Under the pieces are notes generated by a model. It was not told where the DNA came from and ran no database searches. It worked only from the letters and a program-made list of their open reading frames with translations. From Cymbomonas tetramitiformis (Eukaryota; Chlorophyta; Pyramimonadophyceae; Pyramimonadales; Pyramimonadaceae), in assembly GCA_001247695.2 (NCBI GenBank), contig LGRX02028747.1, positions 1 through 64,000 of the forward strand: DNA of 64,000 nt, given 5' to 3'. Shown here piece by piece: positions 10,750 through 22,142 of the stretch. A program made the translations under genes and the position numbers. The stretch's first letter is position 1. Every line of letters starts with the position of its first letter.

Positions 10750-13700
10750 CTAAGCAAGCTCGTCCTCGCTAGGATTTTCATCCTGGACATTCTGCTCGAA
10801 GAAATCTGCTCGAGGGTCAAGAACCACCGCAGTTTGCATGCAAGGATGCTTCACAATTACTACTTGCGACGCGATCTGATCTGCGAGCATGAATGGCTCT
10901 GTGGTATCGAAGACGGTGTCAGGGTTCTCGGGGTCATCGCAAAAGAAACAGCCAGTGACGCTGTCCGGGCCAACTATGGAGTTCATCCGGTTATACATGG
11001 CGATCTTCGCTTTTGTCGGCTTCTGCAGCCAAGCCGCCTTGACAAATATGTACTCGACCCCACCAAGCTTGATGGCATAGACGTCTTCAAGACGGGCGAG
11101 CCTGGCACGCATGTATAATTGAGGAATTAGTTTGCAAAAACTACTGGAATCGTCTGAACATGGCCATGTTTACCCAGGGTATCTAAAGAAACTAGGTGAA
11201 CATGGCCCTGTTATCACAATACATTACTAGGTAGGGCTAGAACATGGCCATGTTTACTCATTAATCATAAGCAGAAAGGCACGCACCTATCAGTCTCTTC
11301 CTCTTCACTTGTTCCACGCACGCGTTCGATGAAAAAAGAGCGGAAATAACACTGGACAGTTTTGAACTTCTTGTCCACAGCAGCGATGCGGAATCGCATG
11401 TTACCCACTTGTACCTTGTTAAACCTGCGGCACTTTGTGGGGCAACCACGCAACAACTCGATTTCGTCGGGAGTGAATGGTCGTCCGAGCCAAGGAGTCG
11501 GATCTTCGTCGGCGGCTAGACGGCATGTCATCCTCCTTTGCAGTCCTTTCTTCAAGCCACGACCGCCTCTCTTGACCCTGCGAATCACCTGAGTGATTAG
11601 TTTGTGGAAACGTGGATGGAAATCATGCACGAACATGGCCATGTTTACTTAGTGTTTCATTCAGGCATTGATTAGATGAGGCCTTACCTTGTTCGTAAGT
11701 CCTCATGATATGCATCAAGCAGGTCTTGCAACCGTCGGTAATGCCCCACATTGGTGCGCATCCAAACATCGATGCACGCTCGCTCGCCTTCGGTCAATGT
11801 GTGCTTCTTCCCTTTATCGGCCACAACAACGCGGTCCCGTACAAGAGCGGGGACGACAAGTGGCCGTGGAACTTCGTTGCGAAGTGCCATAAGTAACCCT
11901 CGTACATACTGAATGGTCTTCTGCCGCCCCATTCCGTTCATGATGCTCTGCACCGGGAAGGCATTGTTCTTCACCCACCTCCCGATTTTGCCATTTAAGG
12001 ACTCGAATACGAACATCCAATACTCGCGAACCGGCCCGAGGTCTCGAAGTTGGTCTACCACGTGACACAATAGATGTGTGTTGAGGACCCACCAGTGAGG
12101 GCTCGTCCCATGTCGCGAGCTCTCCATGGTGACGAGCCACTCTCTAATGTACTTGTCAAGTGTCGGCAGCTCCTGAATCCCCATGTTCACCATCAACAAT
12201 AGGTAGGTAGGGCCATGTCCCACCATGTTCCTAGAAGGTCATGAACGGGTATGGCCATGTCTAACCATGTTCCTAAGGGATAATGGTCAAGTATGGCCAT
12301 GTTCACTCTGTAAACTAGGTGGGCATCGCCATGTGCATTCAGCCTTCACACAAAATGTAAATTCTTGGTGACGCGACAGGGAACATGAGAGCAAGGTACC
12401 AGAGAACCGCACCTTCAGATCGATCTCGTGGGCCGTGATTTCCCGGACTATCGTTGAAAGTTGCCCCACCAAACGTGCGAGTGCATTGGGTGAGTCATCG
12501 TCCCTTGGCCATGCCGCGAGGATCGCGAAAGTCCATTTCTGAACATCACCAAATATTCGTGGGCTTTTAGCTTCTTTGCGTTTCCGTCTGAAGACAGTTT
12601 CAACAATTTCCATTGACCCGCTCCCCATTCCCGTGGAAAGCCAACTTCCTCTCTCGCGAATTCCCCGGCTCTCTTCAAGCACCTTCCCGTAGCGGTGCGC
12701 ACGTCGACAATCTGCCAAGGGGATGTCCTTTTGGTGTAGTTGCCATTCGCATCTGCTCAAGTGTCGGACCCGACCATAATTCATGTATGGATGCTAAACT
12801 TTTGAACAAACCGGACAGAACTGCCTACATATGGCCATGTTCAAGCATGTTCATAAGCCAAAACGGCTGGACACAGCCATGTTTACATAGGTTTCGCTGG
12901 ATGGGTTCACGTCGGGTCAGGCCTATGGAAAGGGGAAAATACCAGTTGCCCACCATGTGGGTTTAATGCCTTGAGATTTCGCCCACGTTCGCGTTTTCTT
13001 GTCAAAGTCAGTTCCCATCACGGCGTCAAGGACGTGCTCTCCAAGATTCTTGATCAAGTGCATCAAGTCGATGAGGTAGTCCTTGGCCTCATCCCAATAC
13101 GGCAAGCGTGAGAATTCCGAAGGAAATTTTATACCGGTAGCTTTTATCATCGTCTCGAGATCCTTCATCGTGAAGTGTCCGCTTTCCTTAAGCGTTTGGT
13201 GCTGCGCCGCGTGGTGCCGTATCTCGGCATCCGTTCTCTTTTGAAACTCTGCGGGACCTGCGATGCAACAGGGTGAACATTGCCCTACCCATCATCGAAG
13301 CCGTCCGAACATGGCCATATCCGGTCATGTCTACACGTGGGTATGGCCATGTCTATGAAAAAACTAGCACAGCATGGCCATACTTAACCAATATCTGTCG
13401 CTTGCGTGCAGTACATCAAGGGAATACCAGAGAAGGTTGTTTACCAGGCTCGGCTTCCGTGCGGAAGGTATACCGCATCCCCTTGAAGATGCTAGATCGC
13501 CAACCTTGCAGGTTGCATGCAATGCAAGCCATGTACGCCCCCACATCCTTGCGACAAGCGCCATCCATCAAACCTTTGATGTCAAACAACATCTTAAACA
13601 ACATGCACCTCAAGTTGAAGGTTTCTTTTTTCACGATGTCGTAGCACGGCACGCCATCCCATAACTCCAGCAGTTGGTCCACAAATAGCTCGTAGATAGG

Positions 13701-16700
13701 TTGCGTGCTTTTTGGCTTCGAGCCGCTACATATCCCAAACACCTCCATGTTCACGAACTTGCCGCGGATGGTGGGGTGCATATTGAGGTATTGAAACGTC
13801 ACCGGGAAAACTCCGCGCAGGTCCTTCCACACCGTGGCGCCATCCGCACATCCTAAGATCACCACGTTGCGGGGATCGCTGAAGAACTTGGGGTACCTTT
13901 CCCGCCGTTGCCTCCATGCTGGACTGTCTGCGATAAACAGGTAAGTATGGCCATGTTCAGTAGGTTTCTAGAAGGACAGGGCCCGAACACAGCCATGCTC
14001 AGTAGGTTTCCAGAGGAATAGGGCCCAAATATGGCCATGTTCAGTAGGCTTTCAAAGGGCATTCCTTTCACAATCGGGAACTGGAAATTTTCACTTACCC
14101 CACATAGTTCCCATCGCCTCCTTGGTCAAGTCGCATGGAATATGGCGGGCGTGCGCTTGCATGTCCACGCAAAGCTCCGGGTGCGCAAAATTCCTTTTGA
14201 GAAGATCCGGGAGGTTCCAATAATAAAACGTGGACTTTCCTCTCCGGCTCGCCAACGGCTTCTCGAGCATCTCCGGGGCCCATCTATCGGCGCCACACGT
14301 CGAGCATGTCCGGCACATTGCGTGCTCTCCGTCGAATCTGCAACATCCATTTACACAGATGTCCACCGACTTAGAAGGCAAGCCATACATGGATAGATGT
14401 CCTATGGCCTCTTGGTAGTTCTTCGGTAGAGTGCCCTCCGGGAACATCTTCGGCAAATTTAGACGAAGTATCTCCAACAAGTCGTTAAAGGATCCTTGAC
14501 TAAGGCCATGCTCCAAGTTCCATTCCAAGAGATCGAGCATGAGCATGAAGGCATGGTTTTCCTTACCAGAAGCATCCTGCGAAACTGACACCACCTTTAG
14601 AAATGGGACGGACATTGCCACGTAACTGTGCAAACATGGCAATGTTCGCCTTGTTTACATTTTGAAATGGCAAGACATGACCATGTCTGCCCAGTACCTT
14701 ATTAGCCAGTGCATATCCTCACCTTAAACCTCACCTGATGAAACCACATTAACTCAAAGTGCAGCAGCAGCAAGCGACACCACGGTTGTTGTGTTATTTT
14801 CAGGTCGCACCTTTACCATCTCCTCCAAGCTCTTTAGTATCTCGTTGATTACATCCATCTCCTCGTCATTCGCCTCGTGTGCGGTACCACTCATGCCATC
14901 ATCTCGATGGGGGATGAACATTGGGTGCGATCGCACTCCCACAAGGCACTCCACGATAGGAAATGCCACATCCCATGACTGGTTGCCGCAATGAAGAGAG
15001 ATGTGCACGTCATCCTCCGGATACATATCGTCGAAATTGCCGGGTTTCATCCACCCTTCGTACTCGTCGAAGTCAATGCCTTCGATGTGGTTGAGGAAAT
15101 ACATCATCTTCTCCCACTCATACTCGATTTTGAGGAGCTCCCCGTTCGTGCGTGTGGAGGTCACGCTCACGTGAAAACAGGCGGTGTCGTCACGTTCTTG
15201 CCGAGTTGGGGAGGCGACTGCAACGAGCACCTTGGGCAGGTATTAGGCACACATGGCCATGTTCACCAATTACCTGAAGCTATACAAGGCAGGTATGGCC
15301 ATGTTCAATAGTAGGTTCTCACCTGCGCGACCATCGGCATCTCCTATAGACCCCCCTCCCCAATCCTTCTCTCCGAATTCATCCATCTCTTCATCCGTCT
15401 CCAAAGTAGGTTCGGTAGAATCATGTGGGGTAGGCGGCCTAAGAGGAAGCACGGCATCCGGATCCGGTTGTGGAGGTACATGGCAACCGTAAAGCCTCTT
15501 GTGTGTGTAGATGGTTCTCGTTGACACTTCCTTGGTGATGTTGTTCTCCACGCAACGACTGCAACCACATGGCTTCTTTACCGCGTTCCTTGCGCGTGGA
15601 CCGTTCTCCACACCTCCGCGGCGGCGTCTGCACGAAACCGCGTACAAACATGGCCATGCTTACCTTGTGTATTCCAAAGAACCTATACAAACAGCGCCAT
15701 GTTTACACCGGGTTTGAAACCATACCTCGCTATAGGGTGTGGGAACGCCGGGTTTAGCGGAGTACACATTATGGCCTCGTCGGCTACCTCGCGGACGATG
15801 GGTTCGGTGTCTGCGTCATGGGCACGGGAATCGTCTTGGGCCACGGCCTCGGAGATCGGAGAGTCGGCATCGGAGGCCAAGAGCACCATCGGGTGTGCGG
15901 AGGTGGTGGCATCGGCACGGGAATCGTCTTGGGCCACGGCCTCGGAGATCGGAGAGTCGGCATCGGAGGCCAAGAGCATCATCGGGTGTGGGGAGGGGGG
16001 GGCATCGGCATCGGGGCTGGCGTCGTCGGAACTCGTGACATCCTTGCTCTTGATGGAGTCGTGGTCATCCAAAGTGGGTTGCTCGGACTTGGTCAAATTC
16101 AACTCGTCCGGCGGAGCCATACAAATGTCGTCGTCCCTCACCACTTTCAAAATCGCGTCTTTGATCATGGCAAGATTTCGGTGGACGGGAGGTTCCAATG
16201 CCCAACGGTGGCCGGCATACTCGATGTTCGCCGGATGGTCCTCTAGGTAGAGTGTATCGGCGATGCACTCCCATATTCTCGAACGGTGGCCCTTCGCATT
16301 TGCCACCATGTCGAAAAACTCTTGCGGCGTGCACACCGTTTTCTTCTCTTCGCCTGAATGGGGCATGAAGGAATGGATGGTGACATTGCGTTGCCTGTTG
16401 CAAAAGAATCAGAAATGTGTTAGTAGGGCCATGCCCACATCGTTTCAGCAATGGACATGTCTGATCAGGACTTGAGCATAGATACATGATAGGTAGGGCC
16501 CTATTTACCCTTGTTAATGTATACACATGGCCATGCTTGATCAGTACTTGAGTATAGACACATGGTAGATAAGGCCCTACTTACCCTTGTTTATGTATAA
16601 ACATGTCCTTGCATAATGCAGCACGCAATCAAGCTTACGGAATGTCACCTTGGATCCGAAAGTTGGCTTGCCAACGAGGAATCGTCCGAGTCACTGCCTG

Positions 16701-18157
16701 AATGCAGGTCTGGCAACGATGAGTCGTCCGAGTCCGTGTCTGAGCGCTGGCTTGGCAAGGAGGAGTTGTCGGAGGCAGTGCTTGAAAGCAAGCCTGGCAA
16801 CGAGGAGTCGTCCGAGTCCTTGTTTGACCGCTGACCTGGCAGCATGGAGTCGTCTGAGTCCATGTCGCGGCGGTCGGAGTTGGCTTCGGAGTTGGGTGTA
16901 TGGGTACATGGGGGCGAAGTAATAGCTGTGGCTGCAATGTCTTCGGCATGGGGGTCCGACCTACAGCGAACACGGCCAAACATGGCCATACCTGACCCCT
17001 TCCCATTGCAGGTAGGGCAATGCTCGCCCCGGGTTCGTCCCGAGGGCAAGGCAGGTAGGGCCCTACCCGTACCGTAATCGTGCCGCAGCACCCCTTAGTC
17101 GACGAACCACAATGAAAGTTTAACATCACACAGGCGAGGTAGGGAAAGCAAAAATTTGGCCAGGGCCTCCGGCGCACAAGGTCGCATGTAGCAGGAATTT
17201 CCGTGCTTTTCGGTCCGACCTACAGCGAACACGGCCAAACATGGCCATACCTAACCCCTTCCCATTGCAGGTAGGGCAATGCTCGCCCCGGGTTCGTCCC
17301 GAGAGCAAGGCAGGTAGGGCCCTACCCGTACCGTAATCGTGCCGCAGCACCCCTTAGTCGACGAACCACAATGAAAGTTTAACATCACACAGGCGAGGTA
17401 GGGAAAGCAAAAATTTGGCCAGGGCCTCCGGCGCACAAGGTCGCATGTGGCAGGAATTTCCGTGCTTTTCGGTCCGACCTACAGCGAACACGTCAAAACA
17501 CGGCCATACCTGGCCCCTTCCCATTGCAGGTAGGGCAATGCCCGCCCCGGGTTCGTCCCGAGAGCAAGGCAGGTAGGGCCCTACCCGTACCGTAATCGTG
17601 CCGCAGCACCCCTTAGTCGACGAACCACAATGAAAGTTTAACATCACACAGGCGAGGTAGGGAAAGCAAAAATTTGGCCAGGGCCTCCGGCGCACAAGGT
17701 CGCATGTGGCAGGAATTTCCGTGCTTTTCGGTCCGACCTACAGCGAACACGTCAAAACACGGCCATACCTGGCCCCTTCCCATTGCAGGTAGGGCAATGC
17801 CCGCCCCGGGTTCGTCCCGAGAGCAAGGCAGGTAGGGCCCTACCCGGTCATGCCGTCGCGTTCAATGTCAGTGAAGGTGGCGCGTGCCGGATGATTGTCG
17901 TATTCTTCCGTCAGAATGATTCCATCCCAAAAGAGTTCCTCAACTAAATCTATAAACCCATTCGTGGGATTGGCATCCCATTCGAGGACACGTTGCCTCT
18001 TGAAGGCATCGTCCGCACGCGGCGGCGTCGTCAACCCATCGCCCTCACCCGGAGAATTTGCCAAGCGATATGCAACAGTGGCTCTTTTCGCGGGATTGAC
18101 CCTCCGTCTCTCCTCCGGAATCCCACCTTGCGCCAATCTCTGTGCGCGGGATGTCAT
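10750..18157 (-). CDS. TNP2-type CACTA transposase, multi-exon
   Basis: The gene reads right to left as a series of open blocks: about 18157-17840, 16960-16637 (Asp/Ser-rich repeats), 16395-15700, 15640-15330, 15240-14754, 14640-14100, 13920-13420, 13268-12960, 12780-12330, 12190-11691, 11577-11288 and 11110-10750 (stop at 10750). Block 14640-14100 has the TNP2 cysteine region (CVNGCCRF, CRTCSTCGADRW). Block 13865-13416 has the core (LGCADGATVWKDL, TFNLRCMLFKML). Block 13168-12960 has the RLPYWDEAKDYLIDLMHLIK motif. Block 12226-11684 resembles DUF4218 and the last block resembles DUF4216 (FMLADQIASQVVIV). Introns are short and carry ACATGGCCATGT-like motifs. One junction was phase-checked: exon end 11691 joins exon start 11577. 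Completeness is uncertain because other junctions were not solved. Confidence 0.82.
15821..16006 (-). repeat. 93-bp in-frame duplication inside a transposase exon
   Basis: Two near-identical 93-bp copies start at about 15821 and 15914. They encode a duplicated 31-residue Ala/Asp/Ser-rich segment containing LASDADSPISEAVAQDDS. The period is a multiple of three, so the reading frame is kept. Confidence 0.85.
16674..16841 (-). repeat. 42-bp in-frame repeats coding for Asp/Ser-rich units
   Basis: Four diverged 42-bp units encode repeats of the type DSDDSSLPG on the minus strand, probably a disordered acidic part of the transposase N terminus. Confidence 0.7.
16953..17848. repeat. 259-bp tandem array, about 3.5 copies
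   Basis: Units start at 16953, 17212, 17471 and 17730 (the last partial), an exact 259-bp period. Each unit contains GGTCCGACCTACAGCGAACA, ACATGGCCATACC or a variant, CCCATTGCAGGTAGGGCAAT and GGTAGGGCCCTACCCG. The copies are almost identical, so the expansion is recent. It lies in the 5' part of the transposase gene, probably in an intron, and repeats one splice-like CAG/GTAGGG sequence per unit. Confidence 0.93.
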
Positions 18158-18274
18158 CGCCTATTGTGCCTGCAAACCGCTTTTGCCCACGTACGTAACC
18201 TGCTGTACCATCATAAGTATGGCGTAAACATGGCCCTACCTAAGCAGTTTCATGGTGAAACACGGCCTTGTTAG

Positions 18275-18391
18275 CCTTGTTTTACTGCCAACATTGGGCA
18301 AGACGTACATAAAACGGACCATGTTTGATCTGTGTTTAAAAACACGTGGCAAACTTGGCCATTTTTGGGCAATGTTGGCAGTAAAACAAGG
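18275..18391. repeat. 22-bp inverted repeat between the divergent transposon genes
   Basis: CCTTGTTTTACTGCCAACAT (extended by TG) at 18275-18296 is the exact reverse complement of 18370-18391. The 73-bp loop holds an ATGTTTGATC segment. A diverged copy of one arm lies near the left end of the element at about 9670. Confidence 0.85.
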
Positions 18392-18406
18392 CAAACCACG
18401 TTGTGT

Positions 18407-18511
18407 TGCGCCGCTGAAGATGTTTACCTTGTACCTGAGTAGAATTGCCCTGGTATGGCCCGGTTCGAACAGCATTCACGCGAACACAAGGTAGACATCT
18501 TCAGCGGCGCA
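18407..18511. repeat. 26-bp inverted repeat between the divergent transposon genes
   Basis: The arms at 18407-18432 and 18486-18511 begin and end with TGCGCCGCTGAAGATGT and its complement, with one mismatch in 26 and a 53-base loop. A further copy of TGCGCCGCTGAA occurs at about 22024 near the right end. It could be a regulatory or transposase-binding structure. Confidence 0.88.
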
Positions 18512-19010
18512 CATAGCCCAAATCAATGCCCCAAATGCAAAACCCAATGGGGAAACGACCCAAACATGGTCATGTCTAGACCATACCTTAGGGTGCAGGC
18601 GGGCGTGCCAAAAAAATCGGTCATTTTGGTGAAAAAACAAAGTTGAGCTCAAAAGAAGGGGGCTTGGGCGCAGACTACAATGGTGAAAACGGTTTGTTGA
18701 AAGGTTGTAAAGGCCTTTGGAAAAAAGGCCTTTATTATGTGGAACTTCAACTTGCGAGAACAAAAAACAAAACTAGAAGACGACGGAAACTTGCGTTGCC
18801 CTGGGGCATGGTCATGCGCGCGGCGCGATTCGAATCCGACTGATCGACGAATCCAACGCCTGGCGATCGAAAGTGCCAAAGTAATTTCAAATTGGGGCGT
18901 CCGATGCGAATACGAAATGCGTTGACCTCGAGTGACCGCGAATCCCGCTTCCCTTCCCCTTCTCATCGATCCACGGAAACGCAGGCGGCGTACTGCGTGG
19001 AACGGATACG

Positions 19011-19126
19011 AGGGAGGGAGGTGGTGCTTTACCTTGCAGGAAGTAGTCAAAACGGTTTATTAAAGCGAGCGATACCGTTTTAAGGCTAAAATTTACTGCT
19101 GCCTGCGAAGCACCACCTCCCTCCCT
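19011..19126. repeat. 19-bp perfect inverted repeat upstream of the accessory gene
   Basis: AGGGAGGGAGGTGGTGCTT at 19011-19029 is exactly complementary to 19108-19126, which ends 23 bp before the accessory gene ATG. The loop of 78 bp is AT-rich. It probably lies in the promoter or 5' leader. Confidence 0.85.
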
Positions 19127-19148
19127 AGAAACGTAAGTGATTTGAAAA

Positions 19149-21363
19149 ATGCCGAGCGGCATGTTATCCTACGACCAATTTAAATCTGCCCGCGCGAAAA
19201 TGGGCAAGCTCGCGGACAAGGAAAAGTACCGGCAATACAAGCGCAAGTATGCGCTTTTAAATGCGTCCGACTCCGAGAGCGGTGGCTCCGAGGACACGGA
19301 CGAGGACGAGGAGGAGGAGGAGGAGGAGGAGGAGGATCCGGGGGCCGAAAGCAAGAAGGGGAGTGGGCTTGACCGCTTCGCCCTTGCGATGGCCAAGGTG
19401 AAGTCCACAGGGGATTCAGTTAAAAATCTTCAGAAAGCGCAAAAAAAGGAGGGGAAGGAGGCGGCGCAACACAGGAGAGACGTCTTCCGTGAGTAACCCA
19501 GCCGAAATCCTGCTTGAAAAACACTTGCTAGGGTGTTAGAACATTGCACGAACACAGCCCTGTTCGCCCACCTTCCAGTTGTAGGCAGGGGGTGTACACT
19601 GCGTAAATAGGGCAATGTTTGGGTAGTGTCCTGCTTGTGTTTTATGTTGTCCTGTCGCAGGAAGTTCAGATGCTAACGTGTGGGGTGTTTGTGTTTGATT
19701 TCACAGACGATATGGTGGTGAAGGGGCATGTAAATCCCTTCCAGGGTCTGGATAAACAGACCCTGGCTAGGGATAGGTTCCGCCGTCGAATGGCGGAACT
19801 AATGCCCCTCACCGCCACGTTGGGCTCAAGTGGGGACAACCAGCATATGAAGTTGTCCACCTTGATGCAAAATTTGAGGCGCCGTCACAAGTGGGGGAGG
19901 TGGCGCCTCAAGGCGGGGGAGGTGCATGTCTGGGTATGCAACATACCCGGGCATGCATACACCACCGCCAACGTGGAGGTGTTTTCCCAAAAGAAAGGCC
20001 AACCCACAACGGCCGAGATCAAGGCCGGGGTGGAGGCTGCGGGTTTGACCCAGAACGGCGACGTCCCAACGGAAGGTGCGTTCTTTGCTTGAAATAAGTT
20101 TTGTGATAAGTTCTTCGTTTCTTATGTGCAAGTAAGGCCCTGTTCGCACCGTTTAGTACAGAAGTACTATACAAGTAAGGCCATGTTTACACACTACCTA
20201 TGCAAACATGGCCATGTTTGAAACTAACTTAGTGTTGGTCGTGGCAGCAGAGGATCGGAAGGCAATCCTGCGGGATCTTATCGACGCCAAGGAGGAGGAG
20301 GAGGAGGAGGAGGAGGCCAGGGGCAAGGGGAAGGCCGAGCCCAAGGGCAAGGAGAAGGCCGAGCCCAAGGGCAAGGAGAAGGCCGGGCCCAAGGGCAAGG
20401 AGGCCATGGCGGGCAAGGGCAAGGAGCCCATGGCGCCCAAGCGCCAAGGGCTCAAGGTGGCCGAAGCCCGAAAGCGGGCGGCCGAACAGGAGGTGCTTGA
20501 GCACGGCCGCCTCAAGGTCGGCGACCACGCCTTGCTCATGGCTAGCGAGGACCACGAGGTGGAGGATGAGGAGAAGAGGTGGAAGGCGGGGACACCCGAT
20601 GTTCCCACCTCTTGGTACAAGGACGACCTCACCCCGCAGGTCCACACCCCCCTGCTCTGCGGGGTGGTGGTGGAGACGGTGCCCAAGAAGCCGGCATGGC
20701 ACTTTGGGCACCAGGTGGCGGGGGGGCTCCCACGCGACCAGCTGTGCATCAAGGTAAGACCCGAACATGGCCCTACCTGCAATGTTTTCCTACGAAACCG
20801 CTTAAACATGGCCATATTCGGACATGTTTACACTTCGAACTAACTTACGCGTGTGCTTGCAGATCACGGAGTTCCATTGGACTCTGTACGACCCGGTCCA
20901 CCAGGACCGGGTCAAAAAGGCACTACTCTACCTGTTCGAACAGGTGGAGGAAAAAGTGCCTGAGAAGGCAGAGTTCAAGAGGCACCTCGATGACTTCCTC
21001 AAGGGGAGGTTCGCTACGGGGAGCCTCTTGTGTTGCGTGCCATGGGAGCAAGCAACACAAAGGTACGACGACGGAAAGGAGTTGTTGTACTACCACTCCG
21101 GGAAGCCCGACGGGCTGAAAGTGCCTAAACCGGCGGGAACCTCCGCGGAGGACGAGGACGAGGACGAGGAGGATGGGGACTATGTACCCCCGGCGGATGA
21201 TGATGCGCCCGAAAAGGGGGATGAAGAGGAGGACGAGGACGAGGACGAGGACGAGAAGGAAGAGCCTCCTTCTCCTGAGCCTCCTTCTCCTTCTGCAAAA
21301 GGCAAAAATAAGAGAAAAGTAGACAGTCCTGCAGTGAAAGGGAACAAGAGGAGCAAAAAATAG
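19149..21363 (+). CDS. CACTA-element accessory protein, acidic with lysine-rich tail
   Basis: Four exons join in phase: 19149-19488, 19707-20075, 20248-20753 and 20863-21363 (stop TAG). The donors are GTGAGT, GTGCGT and GTAAGA, and the acceptors CACAG, GGCAG and TGCAG. The product, about 570 residues, has an N-terminal basic helix-like part and several glutamate runs. Its middle has the motif GHVNPFQGLDKQTLARDRFR and KGKEKAEP-type repeats. A conserved-looking domain in exon 4 begins ITEFHWTLYDPVHQDRV, and the C terminus is acidic and ends KNKRKVDSPAVKGNKRSKK, a probable bipartite nuclear signal. By position and composition it plays the role of TNPA/TNPD-type accessory proteins of CACTA transposons. 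No named domain was recognised, so that role is inferred. Confidence 0.78.
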
Positions 21364-21410
21364 AAAAATGTACACTTTCAGTAAATATTTTTAATTGAAA
21401 AATCATTCAA

Positions 21411-21890
21411 ACATTGCCATACTTACCCTGTACTTGAGTACAGATACATGATAGGTAGGGCCCTACTTACCCTTGTTTATGTATAAACATGGCCATACTT
21501 ACCCTGTACTTGAGTATAGATACATGATAGGTAGGGCCCTACTTACCCTTGTTTATGTATAGACATGGCCATACTTACCCTGTACTTGAGTATAGATACA
21601 TGATAGGTAGGGCCCTACTTACACTTGTTTATGTATAGACATGGCCATATTTACCCAATACTTGAGTATAGATACATGATAGGTAGGGCCCTACTTACCC
21701 TTGTTTATGTATAGACATGGCCATACTTACCCTGTACTTGAGTACAGATACATGATAGGTAGGGCCCTACTTACCCTTGTTTATGTATAGACATGGCCAT
21801 ACTTACCCAGTACTTGAGTATAGATACATGATAGATAGGGCCCTACTTACCCTTGTTTATGTATAGACATGGCCATACTTACCTTGTATC
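21411..21890. repeat. Right 76-bp subterminal repeats of the CACTA-like element
   Basis: Copies of the 76-bp unit are anchored at 21411, 21487, 21563, 21639, 21715, 21791 and 21867 (partial), an exact period with few differences. The orientation matches the left set, so the two ends carry direct and not inverted arrays. Confidence 0.94.
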
Positions 21891-22125
21891 TACCCATTTT
21901 CTAAGTGATTCATGCATTCACGGGCGTACGTATGGTGCGTTAGACATTGGGTAGGTACAAGGTAAGTAAGGGGTAAGTAAGGCCAAAAACCACGACCAAA
22001 CATGGCCTTACTTGGGTTGTGTTGCGCCGCTGAAAAACTGACTAAACATGGCCATGTCTGGTCGTGGTTTTTGGCCATCCAGACACAAGGTAGATACAAG
22101 GCAAACATGGCCCTACCTACGATTC

Positions 22126-22139
22126 CTAAATTCGTAGGG
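22126..22139 (-). repeat. Right terminal inverted repeat of the CACTA-like element
   Basis: CTAAATTCGTAGGG, the complement of the left end with one mismatch, followed directly by the TGA duplication at 22140-22142. Confidence 0.88.
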
Positions 22140-22142
22140 TGA

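Larger units (their letters stand above)
9601..22139. mobile_element. CACTA/EnSpm-like DNA transposon, 12.5 kb, inserted in gypsy RT
   Basis: Its ends are imperfect inverted repeats, CCCTACAAATTTAG at 9601-9614 and its complement CTAAATTCGTAGGG at 22126-22139 (one mismatch in 14). They are flanked by the 3-bp direct duplication TGA. Inside are a minus-strand TNP2-type transposase gene (about 10750-18160) and a plus-strand accessory gene (19149-21363), divergently arranged. Both ends carry direct 76-bp subterminal repeats, the usual site of accessory-protein binding in CACTA elements. The termini begin CCCTAC and not CACTA, a minor variant. Removing the insert plus one duplication restores the RT frame, so the boundaries are secure. 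Confidence 0.92.

Noticed and set aside
18826..18837. tRNA-like B box (GATTCGAATCC)
   Set aside because: No matching A box, acceptor stem or anticodon arm could be placed around it.
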